A stretch of 64,000 nucleotides of DNA from Ceratotherium simum simum (Eukaryota > Chordata > Mammalia > Perissodactyla > Rhinocerotidae). The notes below the pieces were generated by a model. It was not told the origin of the DNA, did no database searches, and worked only from the letters and a program-made list of their open reading frames with translations. Made by a program: the position numbers and the translations under genes. Within the stretch, counting starts at the first letter, position 1. Each line of letters begins with the position of its first letter. Positions 1 through 11,405 of the stretch are shown in pieces. The stretch is taken from positions 2,621,052-2,685,051 of the forward strand of contig NW_004454217.1 in assembly GCF_000283155.1 (NCBI RefSeq), read 5' to 3'.

Positions 1-94
1 CTGTCTCAGGGGTAATTTTTCCACGAGTAGTTGTAAATTGGCTGTGTCCACGGGAGGAGGTGAGTTCCGAGTCTGCCTACGCCGCCATCTTGAC
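1..94. other. Unclassified CpG-containing segment at the window edge
   Basis: This short segment is richer in G+C than its surroundings and has several CpGs, including GCCGCCATCTTGACC at its right end. It stops abruptly at about 94, where L1 sequence begins. Its sharp edge suggests the end of a repeat (LTR or LINE untranslated region) truncated by the window, but I cannot name the family. Confidence 0.3.
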
Positions 95-485
95 CTTAAT
101 AGCCTTATATAGAGAGATCCTCAAGAAATCAATAAGAAAAAGACGAATAGCTCATTAGATAAATGAACCAAGTATACACATAGTTCACAGAAAAAGAGAT
201 GCAAATGGTCCTTCCACAGATGAGGAGATGTTTCACTTCACTCCAAATAAGAGAAATGCCAAATCTAAAAGGTTAACCACACAGTCTGTTGATAGGACGA
301 TGGAGAAGAGGTACTCTCATAAACTGTGGGCAAGAAGGTGAAGATGAAACAACTCCCATGCAGGAAAATTTGGCAACATCTCTTGAAATTACGAATGCAT
401 CACCCTTTGATTCTGCAATCTAGCTTTTGGGAGTCTATCCTGTACACAGATCTACCTGAACATGTGCAAAATAACAAATGTATAA
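95..485 (+). mobile_element. L1 (old L1M type) ORF2/3' region fragment
   Basis: The order of phrases matches the conserved L1 stretch at the 3' end of ORF2: an AATCAATAAGAAAAAGACGA start, CACAGAAAAAGAGATGCAAA, a CACTC..AATAAGAGAAATGCC block, ACTCTCATAAACTGTGGG and a degraded ACCCTTTGATTCTGCAATCT segment. It reads on the plus strand and is heavily mutated, so it is an old copy. The open frame at 326-535 lies inside it and is not a gene. Confidence 0.65.
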
Positions 486-666
486 GGTTAATCATGTGGC
501 ATTTTTTTTTGGTGCAACATCTTTGTATTTTCTAGAGTTTGTGAATAAACTAAAATGTAGGGTATAACAACATATCAAATATTATGTAGCATTTTTAAAA
601 TAAGGAAACTCTGTTCTGATATTAAATGATCTCTAGAATATATTCTTCAATGAAAAAAAAAGTTTA
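486..666. other. AT-rich unclassified stretch
   Basis: AT-rich sequence between the L1 fragment and the ERE. It ends in GAAAAAAAAAGTTT (652-665), which is the left copy of the ERE target-site duplication. Nothing else is recognised. Confidence 0.4.
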
Positions 667-909
667 GGGGATGGCCCGGTGGCATAGTGGTTAAGTTTGC
701 ATACTCCACTCCAGCTGTCTGGGGTTCACAGGTTCAGGTCCCAGGCACGGACCTATGCACCACTTATCAAGCCATGCTGTGGCAGGCATCCCACATATAA
801 AGTAGAGGTAGATTGGCATGGATGTTAGCCCAAATCCAATCTTCCTCAACAAAAAGAGGAGGATTGGCAATGGATGTTAGCTCAGGGCTAATCTTCCTCA
901 CCAAAAAAA
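667..909 (+). mobile_element. ERE SINE (tRNA-derived), plus strand
   Basis: The head GGGGATGGCCCGGTGGCATA is followed by a pol III A-box-like TGGCATAGTGG and a B-box-like GGTTCAGGTCC. The body has CATATAAAGTAGAGG and two related blocks of the type GATGTTAGCTCAGGGCTAATCTTCCTCA, then a poly-A tail. The A-rich GAAAAAAAAAGTTT before the element (652-665) recurs after the tail (up to 923), consistent with a target-site duplication. The ERE family is characteristic of perissodactyls. Confidence 0.9.
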
Positions 910-923
910 AAAAAAAAAAGTTT

Positions 924-2982
924 CAGTGCAGTATATAACAAAGTGGGGGAGAGAATATATATATTAGTATTTCTTAGAATTCACATAAAGAAACACTGGG
1001 AAAATATACAAGAAACTAAAAATGGTTACATAGCACGTGGGTGTGATGGAACAAGACAAAGATTAGAACCAGACTTCTCTTTGTATTCCTTTTTATATTG
1101 CTTTGATTTTTACATGAATTATCTATTCAAAATAAAAAATTAATCAAAAATAATAAAATATGGCCTAAATAAAAATACTGTTGCATATACATACATAATG
1201 TTTACAGAATCTATAAACAACTGGAGTAAATAAACAGTATATAAAACAGAAAGAAGATCTGTACTTTATTTTTTTTAAAGTAGTTACCTTCGTCAAGTGT
1301 TTTATGACGGAAGAACTTCAGATATTCACTACAATCATAAAATAATAAACCTAGATGCATTCTATTACCATCTTAGCCACCTGTCTCTTGGATACCGTTG
1401 GATGGTAAAACATAATGTATATCATAACAATGATAAAAGAATACTTTAGAGGCTTCATGGGATATAAATTGAAAATATTTGTTCATCTTGCGCATATCAC
1501 TAATTTGAGGTTCCAGGAAGTTGAACCCATTTGTATATTATCAATATAGTAGAGATGGAAAGTGTCAGTTGCTGTGACGTTTATTAAAAATATTGTGTAA
1601 TTTTTATTGTCGCTCTGGGAAGTTTACTTTGGTTTCTTTTCATATACTTGATGAGACTTGTAAAGCTCCATATAGAAAACTAACCGAGGCTAAAATCAAT
1701 AGTATCATCAGTCGCTCACTACTTCTCGGGCCTGCGTGTTCTGCTGTAGCATTCAAAGTCATGCCTGTGAGAAATGGGGCTTTAACCTTGGAAGTTAGAG
1801 CAATTGAATACTAAAATGGATTTGACTACTTTAGCAGAAGTCTTTCAAAAGCCTTCAAGATTCTTCTGGTAACAACACTATTTACTCCTACAAAGCTTCA
1901 ACTCCGATTTGAATGAAAATGACAGCCTTGGACAGAAACCATTAGAAGAATGTACAACCAGAAGGGCCAGTCCGTGAATCACAGACAGCCACAAAGCAAG
2001 AAAACAACCATGTCTGTGGCCTTTACTAAGGGAGGAGTGATGGGTAATCAAGAGAGAGAAACCCATTCTGCCTAATATTACCTCAGATTTTGGGTGGAAA
2101 AAGGAATGAATGTTCAAAACAAAAAAAAAAAAAAGAAGAAATTAAATTGTTCGAATTAGCTAAAGATGACAGAGGAAGGAAGGAGGAGGTGGGAACAGTA
2201 ATTATTTAGTACATATTCAAATGATTCATGGAGCTTTCCAGCGCAAATAGAATGAAACGTTTATAGGAGGGGATCAAAGTTAAAATCCAATAGCTTCATT
2301 GCCTTTCATTTGGCAATTGGCTTCACATTTTTGTCTTTTTAAATAAGCCTTTTGAAAAGGATGGGATAGCGATAACAAAGATCTTGGCAAAGAAAATCAG
2401 TAATTTAGAGCTTGATTTCCCAGCAAGTAATGGACCAGCTGAGGGATTCTATAACAGCTGCAAGTTACCATCTTATACAGTGGTAGGGGGTTCTGATCTG
2501 CAATTAGGTTTGTCAGTATCAATTTCTCGGACTTATGTTTTGTTGCTGTTTTTCTTGCTCGTTTTTCAGTAAAGGATAAAATAACAAATTTCTTGGAAAA
2601 ACGTAAATAAATGAGTAGTTTCAAATAATTATGTCTAACATTTTCTTTTAATTTTTAAGTGTTATTAGTCAGCTAAAAGAAGATTTTGGCATCTAGTCGT
2701 TATGTGAGGATTGAAAATGAAATCAATGACACTCTGAAGTGACAGTTGGAACTTGAATCATTTACAGTCAGAGAAGGTTGAGGATTCTTGGTGCACTGAA
2801 TTTTAATTTAACGGTTATAAAAACATAAGAATTTGAAAAGTACTTATTTCTCTTTATGAAGATGAATGATTACAAAACTACATGGCTTAGGTAAATTTTG
2901 AGAATTTAAGGCATTTCTAATTCATAATGAATATAGAGAGAATAAATTGACTTCAGTGCAGAGTAACTATATAATACCTTTT
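924..2982. other. No gene or confident repeat recognised
   Basis: AT-rich sequence with stop codons in all frames. A run of about 14 A at 2121-2135 could be the tail of an unrecognised retroelement. The small open frames here (for example 1593-1814 and 1878-2117) have no recognisable domain. Confidence 0.4.
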
Positions 2983-3029
2983 CTATATAAATATAATATA
3001 TAAATATATATTAAATATATAAATATAAA
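2983..3029. repeat. AT-rich low-complexity repeat
   Basis: An alternation of TATATAAATATA-like words over about 45 bases, directly upstream of an L2 end. Confidence 0.7.
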
Positions 3030-3039
3030 CGCACCCCAC

Positions 3040-3255
3040 CACAGCTTTCACTCCCTCTGCCATTGAGCTCTGATTTTGAGCTCATGTCATGTACTAGAAT
3101 TAGTCTTTGTAGATTTATTTGTTTACCTATTTATTGTCTCTTTCTTCTTGTATACTGAGAGCTGCATGATTGCAAGGGTCTCCTATGTTTTCTTTATGAT
3201 TGAGGATTTGGCATAGAGTAAGCGCTCAGTAAGTGTTTATTGAACTCATGAGTGT
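3040..3255 (+). mobile_element. L2 LINE 3' end
   Basis: The order of phrases follows the L2 3' end: TTTACCTATTTATTGTCTC, a diverged CTGAGAGCTGCATGATTGCAAGGGTC, and the terminal GGCATAGAGTAAGCGCTCAGTAAGTGTTTATTGAA. L2 ends commonly close with such a 'CTCAATAAATGTTTGTTGAA'-type word. The copy is ancient. Confidence 0.65.
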
Positions 3256-3785
3256 ATCAGTCAAGCAATGCAACAACCAAAACAGAAAGTTTTTATCTTC
3301 TATTTGGGATCAAGGTGTGACACCACACCGTTGATGCTTTGGAGGCAAGCTTCCCAAGAAGTTTTGGTCCCTAGAATTTTTATTTCTGTGCTGCTTGACA
3401 GTTTTATGCACATTTTCTGCATTAATGGATTTTCAGGGTAATGCATATACTGGCTGGACAAAAGGAAGAGAATATGGTACACCAAATCTAAGGAGTCCTT
3501 TCAGGCTCTTCAATATCTTTTCCAAGTTTATTATTTCTCTATTTCTAAGCTTATTATAGGCAGTTAACCTCTGTCCAGAATACATGGTAATTCCTCTAAG
3601 AAAGATCATCCTGCTGACCCCATTTTTTTTTTAATGTTGAAAATATCACTTGCCCAGGAAAAGCTATGAGTATATATTTTCCTCCTGAGAAAAGGCACAC
3701 CCTTTTTCTGTCTGATTACAGTTTATATATAACTACTATTTTAAAGCTCTGTGCAGACACCTTTATAAAAACTGTATTTGTTACC
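3256..3785. other. No feature recognised
   Basis: Ordinary AT-rich sequence. The open frame on the minus strand at 3300-3485 has no family hallmark. Confidence 0.35.
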
Positions 3786-3958
3786 ACAGCTCTATTGGCT
3801 TAGGCATTATTTTCAACATTCCACAAATGAGTAAATGAAGGCTCAGAGGTTAAATACCTTGTCTGAAATGTTTCACCTGGTAATTGATGGAGCTAACATT
3901 CAAAGTCAGGTCATCAGACTGCGAACAAAGCCTATGCTCTTAACCACCACCTACTGCC
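3786..3958 (-). mobile_element. MIR SINE, minus strand
   Basis: Reads as the reverse complement of MIR: CACAAATGAGTAAATGAAGG, CTCAGAGGTTAAATACCTTG, a diverged 'GGTCACACAGC' position, GTCATCAGACTGCG and the tRNA-like head CCTATGCTCTTAACCACC. The element is almost full length and highly diverged. Confidence 0.75.
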
Positions 3959-4805
3959 ATTTATAGCTCCAATAAGTATCTCATTTTGTCTCTGAAAAGA
4001 GTAAAAGCATTGGGCTCAGTGTTGTTGTAACCCAGGGTTTTAATAGGTAAGAGTGATGAACTGACCTCACTCATGAGGAATGTAGAGACAAATGGCCATA
4101 GATGGGTATTTGGCTGGAAAAAAGTTGAGGGGCAAAAAAACAACATGACTCTTTCTTACCTTTATGTCCTTCCCCATTATGTTCCTGACCTTAATGAAAT
4201 TTCTACCTAGAAAAGAGTAATCTTGATTCAAATTGAGCAGAACTACATCAGCCTTGGTGTCCTTCGACCAATAATATGACACTGCGAACTCAGGGAGGTA
4301 ACAGCCTCATTAAGCCTAATTACAATGAAATTCACAGACACATGCTCTCTAACAAGGACCTTGACCATCCTTTCAATTAGTTTTCAAGGCATATAATGTT
4401 GGTTAACTACTATCTCAGTGAAAGAATGTTTTAGACAGGAAATCGCTGCTGAATTCTTAGCCTAAGTGTAGGGGACTTCATCTGGGTCACGTGACTCTTT
4501 CTGCTGGCATGTTTCACTTGGAATTTATATAATCAGGCATTATTGAGCACCCACTGCATACAAAGAATAGAGTTACACAGCCCAAAGATACGAAGACAAA
4601 AAGGTTATTCTTGTTTTAAACTATTATTTAATGGAAAACATGGTTCATTTTCAGCGTAATAATTAGAACACTACAAAGGGAATCCCCTCTCCCTGCCAAA
4701 TAAAATTTCTCTATCTTACCACCATTACCACAGCATCATTACATGAAGTGCAGTCAACAATTACTTCTCAATTTCATCCCCCCAAAATACTTGTTTATGT
4801 AAGTG
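3959..4805. other. Mostly unclassified; one possible short ancient repeat
   Basis: Around 4530-4600 the phrase ATTGAGCACCCACTGCATAC with AAAGATACGAAGACAAA resembles the head of a common mammalian ancient repeat ('attgagcacctactatgtgcc...'). The rest is not recognised. A palindromic E-box CACGTG lies near 4488. Confidence 0.35.
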
Positions 4806-5460
4806 CTGGGTATATACATATGTAATTCATAATAAATTTCTTTTATGTACGTTAGACCATGCTATAATAATGTTCTACATCTTTTCTCACTTACTGTGAT
4901 AACAATAAATCTTGAAATATTCCAAAACAGTACAGAGAGATTGAAATAGAAAAGAATAATCTAATGCATGGATGTAGTAAAATCTCTTACTGAGTTTCTA
5001 TTGAAGGATATTTATGTCCTTTACCGAAACACTGCAGTGAATCTTCGTACTTATATCTTTGTACTTTCATGCAAAAATATCTGTATGATTAATTTCTGTT
5101 AGTGGAATTGCTGGGTCAAAGAGTATCTGTGTTTTAATTCAACTAGTTGTTATTAAATTGCCTACCAAATAGATTTTACCATTTATGCTATGTATGCACA
5201 AGAATGGTTGGCAAGCAACTATATAAATAACTTTTTAATAATCAAAATAAAACATGTGCATCATTAAAAATATTTAATAATACAGAAAGGCTCACAGTAA
5301 AAACAAACCTTTTCTTTTTTGCATTCCCAGTTCTGTTCCAAAACAGATCAAATTTTAACTCTTTTATCTCTGTGTTAAATTCTTCTGGCAATTACCTCCT
5401 GTGATATTGTGATTTATAAAAAGAAATACATATTTGATCTTCTTCCCATTTCTGGCACAG
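4806..5460 (-). mobile_element. L1M 3'-end sequence, minus strand (degraded)
   Basis: Antisense L1 3' UTR/ORF2-end wording is visible: TTTCTCACTTACTGTGATAA, CACTGCAGTGAATCTTCGTA, CTTATATCTTTGTACTTTCA, then GTGGAATTGCTGGGTCAAAG and a diverged 'ATTGCC..CCAAA' block. A second stretch (5225-5460) with AATACAGAAAGGCTCACAGT resembles the 3' UTR of other L1M families, so two fragments may be joined here. Boundaries are approximate. Confidence 0.55.
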
Positions 5461-5514
5461 AGCTTCTAAAACCTTTGGAAGTTCCTAAGGAAAGAGAGTG
5501 ATTTAAATATCTTT

Positions 5515-6290
5515 TGTTATGCTAATGAGGCGACTTTTGGAAAGATCCCATGGATGGAGCTGGTTGCCAGTGGAGCCAACCAGGTGATTAGAGGGTTGGA
5601 ACTTTCAGCCCCACCACACAACCTCCAGGGAGGGGAAAAGGGGGAGAGGTTGAATCAATCACCAACAGCCAATGAGTTAATCAATCCTGTCTATCTAATG
5701 AAGCCTCCATAAAAACCCAAACGGAGAAGGTTCAGAGACCTTCAGATTGGTGAACACGTTGGAGGTGCTAAGAGAGTGTGTGCCTGGAGAGGGCATGGAA
5801 GCTCTGTGTCCTTTCCCCATACCTTGCCTTCGGTCTCTTCCATCTGGCTCTTCCTGAATTATCCTTTTATAATAAACAGACAGTCTAGTAAGTAAAATGT
5901 TTTCTGAGTTCTGTGAGCTGTTCTAGCAAATTAATTGAATCCAAGGAGAGGGTCGTTGGGACCTCTGATCTATACCCAGTAGGTCAGAATTACAGGTAAC
6001 AACCTGTGCTTGCAATCGGTATCCTGAATTGGAAGGGGTTGTTGGAACCTCCAATCTATAGCCAGTTTGTCAGAAGCACAGGTGACAACCTAGGCTTGCA
6101 ACTGGCATCTAGGGGAGGAGGATAGTCTTGTAGAACTGAACACTTAACCTGTGGAATCTGATGCTGTCTCTGGGTAAATAGTGTCAGAATTTAGTTGAAT
6201 TTTTGGACACCCTGCTGGTGTCTGAGAATTGCTTGGTGGTGGTGGGGAACCCCTCCCCTACTCCATGAATTGGAATTGGGACCTCCACAT
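5515..6290 (+). mobile_element. Solo LTR of an endogenous retrovirus, plus strand
   Basis: LTR architecture is visible: a start at TGTTATGCTAATGAGG, CCAAT-like words (CCAATGAGTT), a TATA-like CATAAAAACCC at about 5709, a polyadenylation signal AATAAA at 5871-5876, and a U5-like part ending near CCTCCACA at about 6290. No retroviral coding sequence is attached, so it is a solo LTR. A tandem duplication of about 86 bp lies in the part after the poly-A signal. I recognise the sequence type as a common mammalian LTR but cannot name the family. Confidence 0.65.
5945..6114 (+). repeat. Tandem duplication (about 86 bp x 2) inside the LTR
   Basis: Unit 1 starts at GGAGAGGGTCGTTGGGACC (5945) and unit 2 at GGAAGGGGTTGTTGGAACC (6031). 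Both continue through 'CAGAA.(T/G)(C)ACAGGT(A/G)ACAACCT' and end in 'GCTTGCAA(T/C)(C/T)GG(T/C)AT'. The units differ at many positions, so the duplication is old. Confidence 0.7.
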
Positions 6291-7045
6291 CTCTAAATTA
6301 TGTTTTGCTAAGATCATTGATTAACAAATTTTAGATATTATATAATTCACTCCTATTAAGACAACTGGGGATTTGCCATACATTCTTACATTCTTAGTCA
6401 CTCATATGATTGCCAATTTCCTTCTCCTCAACATGGTTGCTCACCACAATTAATGCTTGTACCCTGCACTTCAATAACTTTATGTAGTATATAAACCGTA
6501 TTTTTAGTTCCTTCGAATATAGACAGTTTCTCTTGGATTCTCCTCTTTTAGGTTGAAGACACTTCTTTCTTCCTTTCCTTCTGGCCTTTCTAGCTCCCAC
6601 ACACTGACCTCTTTATTTTACCTCCAGATTATAAAGATACATCACATAGATACATATATGACATACATATATAAAGATACAGACATGAATATTCTGTACT
6701 ATAATCATTTTAGGCCGTCTATATTTTGTTCATAAACTCATTTTAATGTTGAAAATTAAAAAATGGTCTAAATTATTGTGAATATGAACATACAGTTTGC
6801 TATATAGCTAAAGAGTGTATTAAGACTACATTCCCTTTTTTATCGATTTTACTTTTTTCCTCTTGAAATATTATATCATATTATTTCTGAAGTTTTTCCT
6901 TCTTTCTATACGTCTTTTGGAGTATATGACATTTCAGGCCAAATATGCCAGAGGAAATGCAAAAAGAGTATGTATAAGGAACAATACAAAAGAAACAATC
7001 TAGGATATGGGATATAGATGTGTATATATACACGTATATATATGT
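6291..7045. other. AT-rich unclassified stretch
   Basis: No repeat is recognised with confidence. It contains short TA/CA alternations (about 6640-6680 and 7018-7045). The overlapping open frames at 6394-6600 and 6553-6735 are on opposite strands and have no domain. Confidence 0.35.
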
Positions 7046-7655
7046 TTCTAGCTTTTTTTACTCGTTATTATGGCTGTGAGATAATCTATGTTGTTACATG
7101 TAACTACAGTTTGTTGTTTGTATCCCTGAGTAGTATTCCATTGCTTGAAAACTGAGGAATGTATCCATTCTCTTGTTGAACGCTTAGGTTCTTTCCAGTG
7201 TTTGCCTATTGAGAATAAAGCTGTTATGAACATTCTTGCATGTGTCCTTTGATGGCACAGGTGTACACCTAGGAGGAGAATTGATAGATCGTAAATTACA
7301 TACATGTTTAGCTTACTTTAATAGATATTGCCAAACCGTTATGCGAAGTAGGGTACCAATTTGTAATTCTACTAGCAGTATGTGGGAATTCCAGTTGCTC
7401 CACACACTGGGCAAAATTTGGTATTGGCAGACTTTTTAATTTTAGCCATTCTTGTGTTTTTAATTTGAACTTTCCTGATAGCTAAATATGCTGAATATCT
7501 TTTCATATGCCTATTGGTTATTTAAATATTTCCTTTTATGAAGTGTCTCAGTGCCCATTTTAAATGAGATTGTTGGTCTTTTACTTTTTGACTTGTAAGA
7601 ATTCTTTTTATATTCTGGATACAAGTCTTTTGTCAAATGTATGTAACATGAATAT
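7046..7655 (-). mobile_element. L1 3'-end fragment, minus strand
   Basis: Antisense L1 wording in consecutive order: GAGTAGTATTCCATTGC, a diverged 'CCATTC..TTGTTGAACG.TTAGGTT', TATTGAGAATAAAGCTGTTATGAACATTC split over two phrases, AGATATTGCCAAACCG, TAATTTGAACTTTCCTGATA, then TTCTTTTTATATTCTGGATA and TTTTGTCAAATGTATGTA. It stops at 7655, where an LTR begins. Short open frames inside it are remnants only. Confidence 0.8.
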
Positions 7656-7942
7656 TGTGTTAGTCTGCTCAGGCAATACCACAGACCAGGTGGCTTAAAC
7701 AACAGAAATTTATTTTCTCGCAGTTCTGGAGGCTGGAATTCCAAGATGAAGGTGCTGGCAGGGTTGGTTTCTGGTGAGGTCTTTCCTCCTAGCTTGTAGA
7801 TGGCTGTCTTCTCACTGTGTCCTCCCATGGCTTTTACTCTGTGCATACACACTTCTTGTACCTCCTCCTCTTCTTATAAGGACACAAGTCCTGTTGGATT
7901 AGGGCCTGACTTATGAGAAAGGGACATATTTAAAACATAACA
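7656..7942 (-). mobile_element. ERVL-MaLR LTR (MLT1/MST type), minus strand
   Basis: This is the reverse complement of a MaLR LTR: TTAGTCTGCTCAGGC, CACAGACCAGGTGGCTTAAA, CAGAAATTTATTTTCTC (the reverse of the AATAAA region), TTCTGGAGGCTGGAATTCC, CTTCTTATAAGGACACAAG and TTGGATTAGGGCCTGA. The far end is shortened, jumping from the 'GGGCC' region to ACATAACA. The minus-strand open frame 7511-7852 overlaps it and is incidental. A plus-strand relative lies at 60472-60963. Confidence 0.8.
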
Positions 7943-8164
7943 GTGGCTGTATTTGAATATACAATGTAGAGATAAAATGGAATTGGAACGGGTTAAAATG
8001 TACCAAAAATCAACAATCAAAAAACACATAAAAAATAAAAATATGCATTACTATGATGCACTTTAAACTGAGAAATGTGATTAATATCAAGTAAATACTG
8101 AGCTGGAGAAACCTAAAAATATAATTTTAAAAAAAATTATGTGTGAGATATTCAGAGTTATTGT
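7943..8164. other. A-rich unclassified stretch
   Basis: A-rich sequence without recognisable repeat structure. Confidence 0.3.
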
Positions 8165-8650
8165 GTATCTTAAAATATATTTATTGTACCTTCATATTTG
8201 AGTGAAATTTTGTTTGGGTATAGATTTCAATGTGGAATACTGGTTTCCTACGGTACTTTGAGGGATTTAGTCTACTGGCTTTTGGCATCAAGTGTTCCTG
8301 GTGACATGTCTGATGCTGGACTGATTCTCTTCGTTTTGTAGATTGTTATTTTGGTTTATTTATTTTATTTGTTGTGTTTGATTATTTGTTGATAGAGGTT
8401 TTTTTCCTTAATTCTATACTCTAGAAATTTTGGTTTTCAAAATGATATGTCTAGATATGGCCTTTTTCATTACTGTCTGGGCAAATGGTAGGAATGTCAA
8501 TTGTCCTTTAACTCTGGAACATTCTCTTGTGTTCTATCTTTGACAATTTTCTTTTCTATTCTATCTCCCTCTTGTTTCAGGAACTCACATTTGTGATTTT
8601 GGACTTTAAGAACTGATGCTCTCTCTTCTTTTTCTCAAACTACATATGTG
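8165..8650 (-). mobile_element. L1/HAL1-like ORF1-region fragment, minus strand
   Basis: The run GGTATAGATTTCAATGTGG, CTGGCTTTTGGCATCAAG, a diverged 'GACATGTC(T)GATG', AATGATATGTCTAGATATGG and CCCTCTTGTTTCAGGAACTC resembles antisense L1M/HAL1 ORF1-region sequence. Divergence is high and the family assignment is tentative. Confidence 0.4.
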
Positions 8651-10558
8651 TTTTTACTTTCGCTGAGAGTAACTCACACAAGGAAAATGCTAATATTCTC
8701 TGTTTTGTTCCAGTTTGTTCTACTCTATCCCCTGATCTGATGATATGATCACATCCTCTATGTAACCATAATTATTAAGAGAGATAATATAGATAATTCA
8801 AATAGTATAGGTTAGGCATCCAATAAATGTTAGTTGAATTTGTGAACAAAGATATACATACCATATTTAAAAACCCTTCATATTTTGCATACATATAAAA
8901 TACTATTTGTCTCTAAAGTAGTTCCAAAATAATATTTAACTACCTTCATCAAATGTCATGCATGTATATATGCATACATCTATAGATATAGATATATGAG
9001 ATACAGAGAAAATATGCATGATTAAATGTATACACACATACAGGCTATAAAGGAAAATACTAATATATAATTTCCCTGTGCTTTGATTGCAGTCTTCACG
9101 TTCTTAGTCAGTAATGGCTAGCCTGATAGACTATACTGTACACTCTTAGCCAATGAGAGTCGGTACCCCTTATTGAACTGTTCTCTGCCAGCTAGTGCTT
9201 TACCATGACATCCTGTTTGAGAGTATACTTAATATGTAGGTAGCTCATCCCATTGTGAGCTCTTGTTCTGACATGAATTCAATGTTCTAGCAAAGACTTT
9301 TAAGTGTTCAAGACTGAAAGAAACACATAAAAAGTAACCAAGGAAGAATATCATTGTGTATCGTCAAATGCAAATTTTACAGCATCTTCAGGTGAAGAAA
9401 AAAGAAGATATAGAACAAAGCAGGGACTGTGGGAAGGCATTTGACATTATAAAGTCAGCTATAAACTTCTCTGGAACCTGAAAGGAATGCCCAACACTTG
9501 TGTGAATCACAAACAGAATTAACTCTGACTGGTTCCCAAGAATAATTTTTAAAACGGAAGAGTAAATGCCAATATATGAGGTCAGAAACACAACTCCATA
9601 GAAGCCCTGCATATCTTTGGTTTGGTTAGCTCTTTCACTAGTCATAGCTCTTCTCCTTTTGCTAAACAGAGTATATGTGAAAGAATCCTAAGACAAAGGC
9701 CAAAACATACTTAATATCTAGGGGCCATTGTTCATGAACTATAGCTTAGGCATCTGAATCTTGGACTTATGCTAGACAACATAAAATTCTTTCATGATTT
9801 ATATACCAGCATGTTAATTACATACATGTATGTGTGTGTGTATATATATGTGTGCATATATATGTGTATATGCATGTGTATATATATGTATACATAAATA
9901 GGTATAGATATATGTCTTTTTTTCCAATTGACATCTGACAAAAACTTCACGTGGCATTATCTAGACCTGAACTAAACAATAGGGTCTACATTTAATTCAT
10001 AATCACCTGCCCATTTTTGCATGCATATTTTTGGTTTTGCAACACAGAAATCTATTAAAAAATGTGACCCTCAAAAAAGTATATATACCATATACCACAT
10101 TGGGTTTTTTTCTACTACGGATGTTATTTCATCAAGCAATTTAATAGAGAACTTAAGTATAAGAGTTGTGAGCTGGAGTATCCATATGCAAATAAGCAGA
10201 AGGGTAAACTCCACTGTGCTTAAGTAGTTAGAGAGCATAAAGATAAAGGGAATAAACAGGACAAAATCTGAGACAAGGGCAAAAGGGCACTTACAACTAT
10301 AGAATTCAAAGTGATACCAGAAAACATAGATCCCAATAGCAAAAAGAAAAAAGAAGTAGAGAAATGAGCAATTTCTCTGAAGAGATGAGAAAATTAGCTA
10401 ATTTTTTAAAGCCCATGATTCACAGGAAACAAGAAGAAAATAAAAACTGGAGAAAGTATAACAGTCTAAGCAAGCAACGCTGGCAAAGAAAATGAAGTTT
10501 ACAGAATTGGAAATAAATGAAAAAATAACTAGTGACTGAAACTCACCAGGGAATACTT
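8651..10558. other. Mostly unclassified sequence
   Basis: No gene. The only clear structure is the TA/TG microsatellite near 9.83 kb and scattered ATATA words near 8960-9060. Open frames at 9388-9645 (minus) and 10021-10227 (plus) carry no recognisable motif. Confidence 0.35.
9822..9916. repeat. TA/TG-rich microsatellite
   Basis: About 90 bases of interrupted (TG)n, (TA)n and ATGTGTATATGC words. It is imperfect, so probably an old or compound microsatellite. Confidence 0.85.
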
Positions 10559-10815
10559 TTTAAAAAATGTGAACATATATAAACCAGCAGGACCAAATAA
10601 AATGGATCCCTGGGCGTTGAGGGAATTGACTAATGAACTTCCCAGCACAGTCACAATTGTAGCTGGAAAGTCACGGAGCACTACAGAGAGCTAGAAAATT
10701 GGAAAACAACAAGAAATGTAGCATCATTTACTGGAAAGGGGGAAACGTTGTTCTATTGTGTACCTTCCAATAAGTTGAATGCCGAAGCTTTAAAAAACAA
10801 AATAGACTATTGGAG
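10559..10815 (+). mobile_element. Possible CR1-like LINE reverse-transcriptase fragment
   Basis: Reading from 10584, the plus strand gives PAGPNKMDPWALRELTNELP, which resembles the conserved LINE (CR1/L3-type) reverse-transcriptase block 'aGPD-x-(n)-LkELa-E'. A GGAAAGGGGGAAACG word further on would correspond to the 'F-K-K-G-K/R' block. Stops and gaps follow. If right, it is among the oldest elements here. An RTE-type element is the main alternative. Confidence 0.45.
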
Positions 10816-11104
10816 CTGCCCTACTCGAGTTCCTCCAGGGCAAACACTTTAGTCTGTGTGGTATATGGTTCAATTTGCAGGGCAAGGGAAACTCCATCAA
10901 TACTATTTGCTGAAGAGTGTAACTGAGTCACAATCAACACAACCCACTTGGCAAATGCAGTTGTTTCTCCTATAAAATTATATATAGGATACATAACAGA
11001 CATTAAAAGCCCCATAGTTAAACCTTCTTGATATTCACAGCATAGAATAACACACCAAGGATAAGATTCATTTGCAATGAAATGGGATAGAGGCAATGAG
11101 TTTT
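10816..11104. other. No feature recognised
   Basis: A minus-strand open frame (10821-11096, 91 codons) covers this stretch but shows no signal peptide, domain or repeat hallmark, so I do not call it a gene. Confidence 0.3.
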
Positions 11105-11405
11105 AATTTTATTTCATCGTAGAGCTCCTATGGGCTTAGAGGTTAGGCAGCACTGAATTTGAGTCCTAGATCCTCTGATTTATTTTTTGACTAGAGAAGT
11201 TCATCAAATCCCTCTGAGTCATAGATTGTTCATCTATACAAAGTCTAATGAAATGGATTATTTATTTACTTATTTATACGTGATGTGTTGTATAAAGGAA
11301 AAGGAGCAACTACTGTGAAAATTAAATAGATAACGTGAGAAAACAGAGTGATTGCGTACAACAGCACCTGGAAAAATAGCAGGAGTTCAGTAAAATTTAG
11401 TTCCA
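11105..11405 (+). mobile_element. MIR SINE, plus strand
   Basis: MIR landmarks in order: a tRNA-like head GGGCTTAGAGGTTAGGCAGC, TGAATTTGAGTCCTAGATCC, GACTAGAGAAGTTCATCAAA, CCCTCTGAGTCATAGATTGT, and the 3' part ACAGCACCTGGAAAAATAGC with GAGTTCAGTAAAATTTAG. A short AT-rich insertion (about 11265-11310) separates head and tail. Confidence 0.65.

Noticed and set aside
667..700. tRNA-like head sequences (also at 26913, 34259, 44174, 63672)
   Set aside because: They are SINE heads with A- and B-box-like words but no full tRNA cloverleaf, so I do not call tRNA genes.
7511..7852. 113-codon minus-strand frame
   Set aside because: It spans the L1/MaLR junction, so it cannot be an ancient gene.
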